Shown here: positions 24,171 to 32,198 of the stretch, piece by piece
Layout of the letters: every line of letters starts with the position of its first letter
Position numbering within the stretch: position 1 is the stretch's first letter
Source: Burkholderiales bacterium
GTDB taxonomy: Bacteria > Pseudomonadota > Gammaproteobacteria > Burkholderiales > Nitrosomonadaceae
DNA length: 33,124 bases
Direction: 5' to 3'
Assembly (NCBI GenBank): GCA_024235755.1
Contig: JACKLV010000023.1
Coordinates: 1 to 33,124, forward strand
Notes under the pieces: model-generated
Database searches by the model: none
Seen by the model: the letters and a program-made list of their open reading frames with translations, nothing else
Told to the model about the DNA's origin: nothing
Position numbers and translations under genes: made by a program

Positions 24171-25709
24171 TTAATGCCCGGTTTCTTTGGCTTCATCTTC
24201 AATGAACGTGCAGCGCTCACTGCCAACTTTATCGCTTATTGCAATCTGACAATTAAGCAGACCTCTTCCATGTAGTTGTGAGTAACGTGCCTCTATTGCC
24301 GCCTTGACACGCCTGCAACGTCTTATCGTACGATTACGAGAACCTGGCACGCGCGAGGAATAGTGATAATGCACGAGTATAGGAATCGCCAATCCATGAT
24401 TGATATTTAGATTAGTAAAAATCTTGATGCCTACATCTAAGTCGACCGCAGCTTCTTCAACTGTGTTGAGATGAGCGAAATAATATTTATTGCGCAAATG
24501 CAATTCGTTCATGGCTTCTCCAGCGCAGATAAAACGCTCGTTGTGGCCAATGATTGCATAACGTCCGGCATGATATTGAATTACAAACTCAATTTGCGAT
24601 AGATTGGCCTCAACTAGTTTAAGCACCAAGTTTCGCATGCCTGTTGCCATCTTTCCTTTCCCTTGGTTTATCCCATTTTGAGATTCCACTTTGGATACGG
24701 CCTCCGCAATATACGCCCGAGCAGCTTCTTCAGTCATTCCTAGTGAATCTTGGTATATATTGCCGCTATCAACATAACGGTCAGGGTCAATATCACCGCT
24801 TGCATCCGGCAAGTGAATACGAATGGAATCGAGATCTGTATCAACGCCGATTAAAAGAATATCCGGAGCTGCTCCGCGGCCATAGGTATTATTAATGGCG
24901 GCGCGCAATTCATTAAGTCTTCCCAGCGCGGATTCGAGTGCATGCTTAGTGTCACTGCCATGTGCAGCGCAACCTTGGTGGGTAGGATTGGAACTGCTGT
25001 AGTGATAGACCGCTATTTTTAAGTAATTGTTATCTTCTTGACCTGGGAGGCCGCCAGATAGTCGCTCAAGCTCACGATGTGCCCAATTTGCAATATCTTC
25101 TTCGATATTAAACATTGCGCCAGCATAGGCTTTGACATAGACAGATTCACTGGGTGCGAGCCGGAGTATGAAGGATAACAATCCTTGCAGACGGCCATCC
25201 GAACAGGGGCTGATATTCACCGTGTGATATCCGCAGGTATGTATGAAATCTGTATGTAAAGCATTGCACTCGCGCCAGGATGCTTGGTCAAAGCGTGCCT
25301 TAGAGATACATTCTTTAAAACTGCGAAAAACACAGTATGAATGCAGCGCCCGTAAGTTTAGACCAGCTACCCAGGCGTCTTCCAGTAAGCTAACAGGCAA
25401 CGAATAATGCAGATTATCCAATGCAATACGTTGCGCCCGAGTGACGAAATCGAGTTCGTGTTGATAAATAGAGAGCGTTTTTAAAGTATTTGTAATTGCT
25501 GAAAAGCGGCTGCGAACAAGCTCTTCGTAAATATATAAAAAATCATTTAACTCAGGCTTAGCGAGTGAGTGCTTACAAGCCTGGTTCGGCCCAATAGAAC
25601 AGATTGGTTCAGAAATCGGTTCGGATACAATAGATATATTTTCGGCTAAACTCATATTGGCCATTCGCCTCTGTGCAGCTAGTTTGTGTTTGGGTTTACG
25701 TGTGTTCAT
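24171..25709 (-). CDS. csoSCA: Carboxysomal carbonic anhydrase CsoSCA (CsoS3)
   Basis: A 512-residue shell-associated beta-type carbonic anhydrase that converts bicarbonate to CO2 beside RuBisCO. The zinc ligands are Cys169 (SPCSDGR), His236 (YHYSSSNP) and Cys247 (HQGCAAH). The Asp171-Arg173 dyad follows the first Cys, and the His-to-Cys spacing of 11 equals that of the Halothiobacillus enzyme. The basic, disordered N terminus (about 1-55, MNTRKPKHKL) is the region that contacts RuBisCO in this family. The C-terminal domain is a degenerate second catalytic half. Its ribosome site AAAGG overlaps the csoS2 stop codon region. Confidence 0.96.
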   Translation of the reverse strand: MNTRKPKHKLAAQRRMANMSLAENISIVSEPISEPICSIGPNQACKHSLAKPELNDFLYIYEELVRSRFSAITNTLKTLSIYQHELDFVTRAQRIALDNLHYSLPVSLLEDAWVAGLNLRALHSYCVFRSFKECISKARFDQASWRECNALHTDFIHTCGYHTVNISPCSDGRLQGLLSFILRLAPSESVYVKAYAGAMFNIEEDIANWAHRELERLSGGLPGQEDNNYLKIAVYHYSSSNPTHQGCAAHGSDTKHALESALGRLNELRAAINNTYGRGAAPDILLIGVDTDLDSIRIHLPDASGDIDPDRYVDSGNIYQDSLGMTEEAARAYIAEAVSKVESQNGINQGKGKMATGMRNLVLKLVEANLSQIEFVIQYHAGRYAIIGHNERFICAGEAMNELHLRNKYYFAHLNTVEEAAVDLDVGIKIFTNLNINHGLAIPILVHYHYSSRVPGSRNRTIRRCRRVKAAIEARYSQLHGRGLLNCQIAISDKVGSERCTFIEDEAKETGH

Positions 25710-25720
25710 TTAATTACCTT

Positions 25721-28702
25721 TCAGGCACGCGCACCACCAGAAACAGTCACAATTGCTCCTCTTGTGGCGCTTCCAGCAGAGCCGGTAATACGACTTTCAG
25801 GCACAGGAATTCGTTCCACTTCACGGAAATGTTGTGCATTGGTGCCAACACCCCGAGTCTCTCCGCGTATTGATAAATTGCGCGTTTGGGAAGAAGCACT
25901 TTCAGTGCCTGTAACGCGATTCTGATCGTGCCACGCATCACCTGTAATGCGTGTGCCCATTTGCTTGCCTTCACCAGTCAGCCTTTGATGGGCGGCAGCT
26001 ACCGCTTCTTCCTGTTTAATCTGCAAATTCATGCTGTCACGATGGCGAAATTCCGGAGTTCCCGTAATGAGTCCACCTGCTTTATTAGCCGGACCCGTTA
26101 TACGTTCATCAGTGTAAACATAGCCCGTGATATTATCGTTGGCAATACGCCGTTCCTGTGCTTGCCGCGCAGGTGGTTTAATACTGAAATCAGCCGGAGG
26201 AGTTGGCAATACGGGCTCTTCAAAAGTACGTGCTCGAGGGACGAAGCGCCCGCTTGACCCGCACTTGCTGGCAATATTGTCTGCTCCGATGTAAGGTGTG
26301 CCGGTTATGGGTTCGCAAATACCCCGCTCATCACCTGTCATTGCTTCTCCATTAGCTCCAGGACGATCACCTGTAACAGCAATAGCAGGTATGCTGGTGC
26401 TAGCAGGAAGGCATGCCTGTTGTGCTTCAAGCGCCGTAGATTCGCAAAAACCACTATATTGGTTGCGTCCTATGTAAGGTGTGCCACTTATAGGTGAACA
26501 ATCTCCATATTCATCTCCTGTAACACTTCGAGATCGACCCACATAACTTCCCGTAATTGGTTGCCCGCGCCAAGTCTGGTCAACAAAAACTTTGGCAACC
26601 GGAGCCACAGGGGTGCTAACAGTGCAACCTTCTGGGTTTGCACCGACATAATCTGTTCCGGTGACGGGTTTGCACCCCCCTTTATCGTCACCGGTCATCT
26701 TTGGGCTATGACCTACTTCCGTACCAGTTATAGTTCCATTTGCCAGGGTCTGCATGGAACTGACTTTACGAGGCCAATTAACGTTACATAACTCACCAAA
26801 GTCGGAAGCCGTAAAATATTGCGTGCCAGTAATAGGGCGGCAGGAGCCTTGCTCATCACCGGTAACCTTATTGGAACGACCCACCTCAGTACCCGATACC
26901 GGAAGATTACCCTGAGAGGTCATCACGCTTACTTTATGAGGTGTAGTTGGCGGCTCGGAACGGCAGATATCTTTAAATTGCTCAGCTGACAAATATTCGG
27001 TACCCGTGATGTTGTTGCGACAAGCACCCGATTCATCACCGGTAATTTTGGTCGTATGTCCCACTGCAGTACCAGTGACCTGCTGATCATGCCCGGTGTG
27101 CGAGACAATTACCTTGTCAGGAGCCCAATCTTTGGATTTCTGAGTATAGTTTGTACCCGTAATGGCGCGATCAGCACCTTGCTCGTTGCCCGTTACCTTT
27201 TGCGTATTGACTACTGAAGTGCCTGTAACAGCCTTTTCTTTTGCCGTTCGGTCAACATTGACTTTTGCAGGAGCCGGAACAGGTTTGCTGGGGCAAAATT
27301 CATCGAAGCGCTCTGACGCCAGATATTCCGTTCCCGTTACATTGCGGCAAGCCCCGGGCTCATCGCCCGTTACCTTTACTGAGCGTCCCAGCTCGGTACC
27401 GGTTATTTTGTGACTACGCAAGGTACTGCTGACGCTCACTTTGGATGGAGCTGGTTCCGGTTGCGAAGGACATAGCTCATTAAATTGCTCGGCGCCTATG
27501 TACTCTGTGCCAGTGATGGCGCGACAGGATCCCGGTTCGTTACCGGTAACCCTTTTGCTTCGCTCAACCATCGTTCCTGTAACTTCATGACCGGAAAGCG
27601 TATGCCCTTGCTCAACCTTAGGCGGTGCGAGTAAAGACTGAGGAGAGCGCATCCGGCCAGAGGGACGAGACTCTTTTTTATTGCTGACATCTGCCCGACC
27701 AGCTACAGAGCGTACCAATCGGCGCTGCATAGCCACTTGTCGGCCTGTTGCTCCTTTAGTCATCGCAGCTTGCCAATCCATATCCGGCATCGAAGAAGCA
27801 ATTTTTACTACTTGCGAGGCACGCTTTAACCCAGCCTTGCCATCCTGTGCTAAAGCCGCACGCCGAGCCCGAGCAAACGCCCGACTACTCAGGTTATCGA
27901 CTGCCTTATGACTCACATTTGCTACTTTTGGTGCAGCAGTGGCACTGGCCTGAGCGATGCCGACATCATAAGTATCCTGTTTAAAGGAAGATTCTTGCTT
28001 GTGATTATTGCAATCACACTCTTTGCAACCACAGGATTTTGCAGATACTTCTTGTGTCATTGCGGCTGACGGCATGCTATCTGCATTACCCTGATGGTGC
28101 TGCGAATGCCTGCGTTCACTTGGCGATCCGGACGTTGATTTTATCGCGGCCTTGCCTAATTGATTCATTGCATTCCGACGGGCTCGATTAATGCTTCGAC
28201 CACTAGCGATATTAACATCGCCGACAACATCGGCAGCAGTTCTTGTAAGAAATGAATCTTGCTTGCCATTACCGTAATTGCCATCATCGCAGCTGTACGA
28301 TCTTGCTGAGATGCTTTGTTCATTCGCAATTGAGGGCAGACTGCTGACAACATCATGATTGCTTTGCGGACGCTTGCGTCCGCTTGGCTTGCCGGATGTA
28401 GACTTAACTGCGGCCTTGCCTAACTGGTTCATCGCATTACGGCGAGCGCGACTAACGCTGCGGCCATTATTTACAGTTGCAACGTGTTTGTTGGACGCAG
28501 AATTAAAATTCGTAAAGACCGGATCGACAGATGACGTAGTTGAGGCAGCATTACTAGTTTTGTGTACTGCTACTGATCGTTGATTTAATTTTTTATTGGT
28601 CATACCTGTCTTGCCATGTAGCGCCATTACCTTACGACGCTGCAAAGCTAGATCACGCCCCGATAAAGTAGCAACGGCAATACTTTCAGAGACTTGCCTC
28701 AT
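25721..28702 (-). CDS. csoS2: Carboxysome scaffold protein CsoS2
   Basis: A 993-residue, largely disordered repeat protein that condenses RuBisCO and ties it to the shell. The N-terminal domain holds five RuBisCO-binding repeats of GRxxxxxRR type (near 14, 78, 167, 272 and 318). The middle region holds seven M repeats built on VTGT, VTGDE.G.C and TGTxY, starting near 370. The C-terminal region ends with the conserved RITGSAGSATRGAIVTVSGG. It is longer than the 869-residue Halothiobacillus protein. The third M repeat has lost its Cys residues (GADRAITG), the fourth has an extra Asn (RNNITG), and a CGCKECDC cluster (224-231) lies between N repeats. A GAGG site precedes the ATG. A possible frameshift site is listed separately. 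Confidence 0.97.
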   Translation of the reverse strand: MRQVSESIAVATLSGRDLALQRRKVMALHGKTGMTNKKLNQRSVAVHKTSNAASTTSSVDPVFTNFNSASNKHVATVNNGRSVSRARRNAMNQLGKAAVKSTSGKPSGRKRPQSNHDVVSSLPSIANEQSISARSYSCDDGNYGNGKQDSFLTRTAADVVGDVNIASGRSINRARRNAMNQLGKAAIKSTSGSPSERRHSQHHQGNADSMPSAAMTQEVSAKSCGCKECDCNNHKQESSFKQDTYDVGIAQASATAAPKVANVSHKAVDNLSSRAFARARRAALAQDGKAGLKRASQVVKIASSMPDMDWQAAMTKGATGRQVAMQRRLVRSVAGRADVSNKKESRPSGRMRSPQSLLAPPKVEQGHTLSGHEVTGTMVERSKRVTGNEPGSCRAITGTEYIGAEQFNELCPSQPEPAPSKVSVSSTLRSHKITGTELGRSVKVTGDEPGACRNVTGTEYLASERFDEFCPSKPVPAPAKVNVDRTAKEKAVTGTSVVNTQKVTGNEQGADRAITGTNYTQKSKDWAPDKVIVSHTGHDQQVTGTAVGHTTKITGDESGACRNNITGTEYLSAEQFKDICRSEPPTTPHKVSVMTSQGNLPVSGTEVGRSNKVTGDEQGSCRPITGTQYFTASDFGELCNVNWPRKVSSMQTLANGTITGTEVGHSPKMTGDDKGGCKPVTGTDYVGANPEGCTVSTPVAPVAKVFVDQTWRGQPITGSYVGRSRSVTGDEYGDCSPISGTPYIGRNQYSGFCESTALEAQQACLPASTSIPAIAVTGDRPGANGEAMTGDERGICEPITGTPYIGADNIASKCGSSGRFVPRARTFEEPVLPTPPADFSIKPPARQAQERRIANDNITGYVYTDERITGPANKAGGLITGTPEFRHRDSMNLQIKQEEAVAAAHQRLTGEGKQMGTRITGDAWHDQNRVTGTESASSQTRNLSIRGETRGVGTNAQHFREVERIPVPESRITGSAGSATRGAIVTVSGGARA
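26616..26680 (-). other. Candidate -1 ribosomal frameshift site in csoS2
   Basis: Codons 675-676 are GGG GGG after AAA, a run of six G (26675-26680) in the sixth M repeat. Eleven bases downstream a five-base GC-rich stem can form, CACCG (26659-26663) with CGGTG (26641-26645). A -1 slip here would add 19 codons and stop at TAG (26616-26618), giving a product of about 695 residues that lacks the last M repeat and the C-terminal domain. Halothiobacillus csoS2 is known to make short and long forms by -1 frameshifting. This exact site is inference. Confidence 0.4.
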
Positions 28703-28736
28703 TACATACCTCTAACAATAAAATATTAGATTTCAA

Positions 28737-29063
28737 TTATCGATAAACAACAAAAGTCAATCCCTGACTTTGAGTGTAGTTGTCGTAGGCGACAAAGCGA
28801 ACCATATGATCGGGAAACTCGCGATGGCAGGCTTCGATTTCGGCTAGCACAGCCTCAACCGATTGCTCACCGAAAAGCGGCAGTTTCCACATGTACCAAT
28901 AGTTGCTCGTCGCGTCGACACCTTTTTCGGTGTGTTCAACTGCAGGATTCCAACCCAGACTGATGGCATAAGCGATTTGACGGCTTACCTGGTCTGGGGT
29001 CAATTGTGGTAAATATGAAAAAGTTTCATACTTGCGTGTAGCTTTATAGGCTTGAACAGTCAT
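28737..29063 (-). CDS. cbbS: RuBisCO small subunit
   Basis: A 108-residue form I small subunit. YETFSYLPQLTPDQVSRQI (about 12-30), the YWYMWKLPLFG segment (55-65) and FVAYDNYTQSQGLTFVVYR at the end are family landmarks. The short betaA-betaB loop is that of proteobacterial form IA enzymes. AAAGGA lies ahead of the ATG. The gene is 99 bases after cbbL and 34 before csoS2, as in other alpha-carboxysome operons. Confidence 0.98.
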   Translation of the reverse strand: MTVQAYKATRKYETFSYLPQLTPDQVSRQIAYAISLGWNPAVEHTEKGVDATSNYWYMWKLPLFGEQSVEAVLAEIEACHREFPDHMVRFVAYDNYTQSQGLTFVVYR

Positions 29064-29162
29064 TTCTATTTATCCTTTCTTGCTTGAGAGTAACGATTCA
29101 TAGTCTCATGATCCGAGAGCAGCAAATTTTCCCAACACCATAATTTAGAACCACTATTTGCA

Positions 29163-30584
29163 TTACTTATGTGTGGCATCCAATTTGTCGACGGTATCAA
29201 ACTCAAACTTGATTTCTTTCCATGTTTCCATGGCGATCTTAAGTTCTGGCGAGTACTGCGCTGCGGCGGTAAGAATCTCTTTACCCTCTTTTTCAATTGG
29301 ACGGCCTTCGTTACGCGCTTGCACACAGGCTTCCAGTGCAACGCGATTAGCAGCGGCACCCGCTGCGTTACCCCAAGGATGGCCCAGCGTTCCGCCACCG
29401 AACTGCAGTACCGAATCGTCACCAAAGATGGTTACCAGCGCAGGCATATGCCATACGTGAATACCGCCGGAAGCTACCGCGAAAGCACCGGGCATCGATC
29501 CCCAGTCCTGATCGAAGAAAATACCGCGTGAACGGTCTTCAGGAACATAGGATTCACGCAACATATCGATCCAGCCCAAAGTTGCTTCACGATCACCCTC
29601 AAGCTTACCGACAACGGTACCGGTATGCAGATGGTCACCACCTGACAGGCGCAAAATCTTGGTCAAAACGCGAAAGTGAATACCGTGGTGTGGGTTACGG
29701 TCAATCACTGCGTGCATGGCACGGTGAATATGCAGTAACATACCGTTGTCCCTGCACCAGTTGGCCAAACCAGTGTTTGCACAGAAACCACCGGTAATGT
29801 AGTCGTGCATGATGATGGGCGCGCCAATTTCCTTAGCATACTCGGCACGTTTGTACATTTCTTCCGGAGTAGGTGCGGTAACATTTAAATAATGCCCCTT
29901 GCGTTCACCTGTCTCAGCTTCGGACTTGAGAATAGCTTCCATGACAAAGTCGAACCGCTGTCTCCAGCGCATGAACGGTTGGCTGTTGATATTTTCATCA
30001 TCTTTGGTGAAATCCAGACCGCCACGCAAACATTCATACACGGCGCGGCCGTAGTTCTTGGCTGACAAGCCCAGTTTAGGTTTAATAGTGCAGCCCAGTA
30101 ATGGACGACCATATTTGTTCATTACGTCACGTTCAACTTGGATGCCCAGCGGAGGGCCACCACAAGTTTTGACATAGGCGATAGGAAATCGTACATCTTC
30201 GAGCCGTAATGCACGCACCGCCTTGAATCCAAATACGTTGCCCACTAGCGATGTGAACACGTTAACTACTGAACCCTCTTCGAACAAATCAATCGGGTAG
30301 GCAATAAATGCAAAAAAACAGGTGTCGTCACCTGGCACATCTTCAATGCGATAAGCACGCCCTTTATAGAAATCCAAGTCGGTTAACAGGTCAGTCCATA
30401 CCGTGGTCCAAGTTCCTGTTGAAGATTCGGCAGCTACAGCAGCAGCTGCTTCCTCACGATCAACACCCGGTTGGGGAGTAATTTTAAAGCAAGCGAGAAG
30501 ATCGGTATCGAGAGGAGCATATTCTGGCATCCAATAGGTTTGTCGATATTCCTTAACACCGGCAGTGTATTTTTTAACAGCCAT
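29163..30584 (-). CDS. cbbL: RuBisCO large subunit, form IA
   Basis: A 473-residue carboxysomal form IA large subunit that carboxylates ribulose bisphosphate. The active-site loop GGLDFTKDDEN is at 188-198, with Lys194 as the carbamylated Lys and Asp196/Glu197 as metal ligands; Lys168 (TIKPKLG) is the catalytic Lys. Loop 6 is visible as HTGTVVGKLEGDRE. The N terminus MAVKKYTAGVKEY is typical of the cso-linked subtype. AGGA precedes the ATG. It is the first gene of the operon, downstream of a CbbR-type operator. Confidence 0.99.
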   Translation of the reverse strand: MAVKKYTAGVKEYRQTYWMPEYAPLDTDLLACFKITPQPGVDREEAAAAVAAESSTGTWTTVWTDLLTDLDFYKGRAYRIEDVPGDDTCFFAFIAYPIDLFEEGSVVNVFTSLVGNVFGFKAVRALRLEDVRFPIAYVKTCGGPPLGIQVERDVMNKYGRPLLGCTIKPKLGLSAKNYGRAVYECLRGGLDFTKDDENINSQPFMRWRQRFDFVMEAILKSEAETGERKGHYLNVTAPTPEEMYKRAEYAKEIGAPIIMHDYITGGFCANTGLANWCRDNGMLLHIHRAMHAVIDRNPHHGIHFRVLTKILRLSGGDHLHTGTVVGKLEGDREATLGWIDMLRESYVPEDRSRGIFFDQDWGSMPGAFAVASGGIHVWHMPALVTIFGDDSVLQFGGGTLGHPWGNAAGAAANRVALEACVQARNEGRPIEKEGKEILTAAAQYSPELKIAMETWKEIKFEFDTVDKLDATHK

Positions 30585-30748
30585 CTTACAATTTCCTATT
30601 ATTGAAAGTTCTATTTAAAATTTCTCAATGGTCGAGAAAGCATAGATCGAAGAATGATTAAAAGAATCTATTTGTAATGCATCACGAACTATATGCCAAG
30701 TCAAGAATTAAAACAAATTAATAATTCTGATAGTTACGATAAGATTTA

Positions 30749-30777
30749 TTTATACATTGATTTTTTTCTAATGTTGC
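30749..30777 (-). promoter_or_regulatory. Probable cbbL operon promoter
   Basis: On the minus strand TATAAA (30754-30749) is a good -10, and GCAACA (30777-30772) is a poor -35 at 17 bases, as expected for an activator-dependent promoter. Predicted start is near 30742, leaving a leader of about 157 bases. A second candidate, TTGACT (30704-30699) with TGCATT at 17 bases, lies closer to the gene and is weaker at -10. Confidence 0.5.
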
Positions 30778-30778
30778 C

Positions 30779-30811
30779 CATTTTGTGTATCAAAATGCGT
30801 CAATCAAAATG
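30779..30811 (-). promoter_or_regulatory. Probable CbbR operator, three half-sites
   Basis: CATTTTG (30779-30785) and CAAAATG (30791-30797) form a perfect inverted repeat with five bases between. CAAAATG recurs at 30805-30811, 14 bases on. Relative to the predicted start the inverted repeat is centred near -46 and the third half-site near -66, the spacing expected for the activation and recognition sites of a LysR-type activator. cbbR itself is divergent. Confidence 0.6.
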
Positions 30812-31203
30812 AATGGATAGCAGCGTGCAACCCCTAAGCTGTTCTCTTTTCTCTCTTACTACCGTAAAGAACTGCTTCTAACGAAGCAACCGGCTCAGAC
30901 CGAATTAATCAGTTCGATTCTGGAGATTTTCTAGATAGCACCTTTTGGGTGGTTTTCAGCGTCCATGATGTGCGTGGCGTCTTTTGGCAATTGTCTCGAA
31001 GGCGGCTTAACAGTCGAAGAATGATTGAATATTTCGTAGGCGTCATCAGCGACAAACAGTCATATGCCAGGTAGAAAAGGGCTTTGGTGTAATCTGACAA
31101 AGTAGGATGAATTGTGAGATCAAGAAATATCCAACGAAACGAAAAGAATATTTGTTATAAGAATAAATCGGTTATTTTGATGAGTATGATAATATTCTGC
31201 TTA
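30812..31203. other. Intergenic region between the cbbL promoter and cbbR
   Basis: About 390 bases without a supported gene. A 63-codon minus-strand frame at 30909-31100 needs a TTG start and shows no motif. The part nearest cbbR is very AT-rich (31130-31203) and should contain the cbbR promoter. Confidence 0.4.
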
Positions 31204-31226
31204 TAATGATTACTTGGTAATTATTA
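31204..31226. promoter_or_regulatory. Palindrome just upstream of cbbR
   Basis: TAATGATTAC (31204-31213) and GTAATTATTA (31217-31226) are inverted repeats with one mismatch and a three-base centre. Lying ten bases before the cbbR ATG, this could be an autoregulatory operator, as is common for LysR-type regulators. Confidence 0.45.
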
Positions 31227-31235
31227 AATTTTTTG

Positions 31236-32156
31236 ATGCTACATTTGACGCTGCGACAATTGACAGTATTTGAGACGGTTGCCCGTCACTTAAGTTTTTC
31301 ACGGGCGGCGGAAGAGCTGCATCTATCTCAACCCGCTGTTTCAATGCAGATAAAACAACTGGAAGAGAATATAGGTCTGCCTTTGTTTGAACAAATGGGC
31401 AAGCAAATTCATTTAACCGAGGCGGGAAACGAGCTATATCAGTACAGTCGTGACATACTGCAGCGCTTGTCGGATCTGGAAGTGGCGTTAGACGAATTAA
31501 AAGGCATGGAGCGCGGCAAGCTTAATATTGCAGTTGTCACGACCGCCAATTATTTTGCCCCGCATCTACTGGCCAAGTTTTGCCAGCGTTATAGCGGCGC
31601 AACGGTTAGCCTGAATGTTTCCAACCGCGAGTCGATATTGAAACAGCTTGATGAGAATGCTATCGATCTGGCGATAATGGGACAGCCTCCGGAAAACCTG
31701 GATATTACCAGTCAGTCATTTATGAAAAATCCGCTAGTGGTCATCGCGCCGCCGAGCCATCCGCTTTGCCGGAGACAGAATGTCACGGTAAAACGTCTGG
31801 CTCAGGAAACTTTTTTGGTGCGCGAGCCCGGTTCGGGTACGCGTGGTGCTATGGAACGGTTTTTTCAAAAGCATGGTGTGCACATTAATAAAGGTATGGA
31901 AACCGATACAACCGAGGCCATTAAGCAGGCTGTGCAGGCAGGTATGGGGTTAGGCATCGTGTCGCTGCATACCGTTGAATTGGAACTGGAAGCTCAACGA
32001 TTAAGAATTCTCGATGTGCAGGGTTTTCCGATTCCCCGTTTTTGGTATGTAGTAAACCGGAAAAACAAGCGCCTATCTGCTTTGGCGCAGACGTTCCGAG
32101 ACTTTTTACTGCGGGAAGCTGCCGCGCTGATACACAAATCCGGAGAGGCTAATTGA
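31236..32156 (+). CDS. cbbR: LysR-type regulator CbbR
   Basis: A 306-residue LysR-family transcription regulator divergent from cbbL, the normal place for CbbR, which activates Calvin-cycle operons. The helix-turn-helix lies at about 4-62 (LTLRQLTVFETVARHLSFSR, then AAEELHLSQPAVSMQIKQLE). The rest is the effector-binding domain, with GKLNIAVVTTANYFAPHLLAKF and the REPGSGTRGAMERFF motif typical of CbbR. Start ATG 31236; no good ribosome site is seen. CbbR usually senses metabolites such as NADPH or RuBP. Confidence 0.95.
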   Translation: MLHLTLRQLTVFETVARHLSFSRAAEELHLSQPAVSMQIKQLEENIGLPLFEQMGKQIHLTEAGNELYQYSRDILQRLSDLEVALDELKGMERGKLNIAVVTTANYFAPHLLAKFCQRYSGATVSLNVSNRESILKQLDENAIDLAIMGQPPENLDITSQSFMKNPLVVIAPPSHPLCRRQNVTVKRLAQETFLVREPGSGTRGAMERFFQKHGVHINKGMETDTTEAIKQAVQAGMGLGIVSLHTVELELEAQRLRILDVQGFPIPRFWYVVNRKNKRLSALAQTFRDFLLREAAALIHKSGEAN

Positions 32157-32198
32157 AGCAGTGCGGTTCCGGCTAATCGTTTTCGCTGGAAATGCCGG

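Noticed and set aside
24644..24895. Plus-strand frame antisense to csoSCA
   Set aside because: It is a shadow of the strongly supported carbonic anhydrase gene, with no motif of its own.
30909..31100. A 63-codon minus-strand frame in the cbbL-cbbR spacer
   Set aside because: It has a TTG start, no ribosome site and a sequence with no family features.
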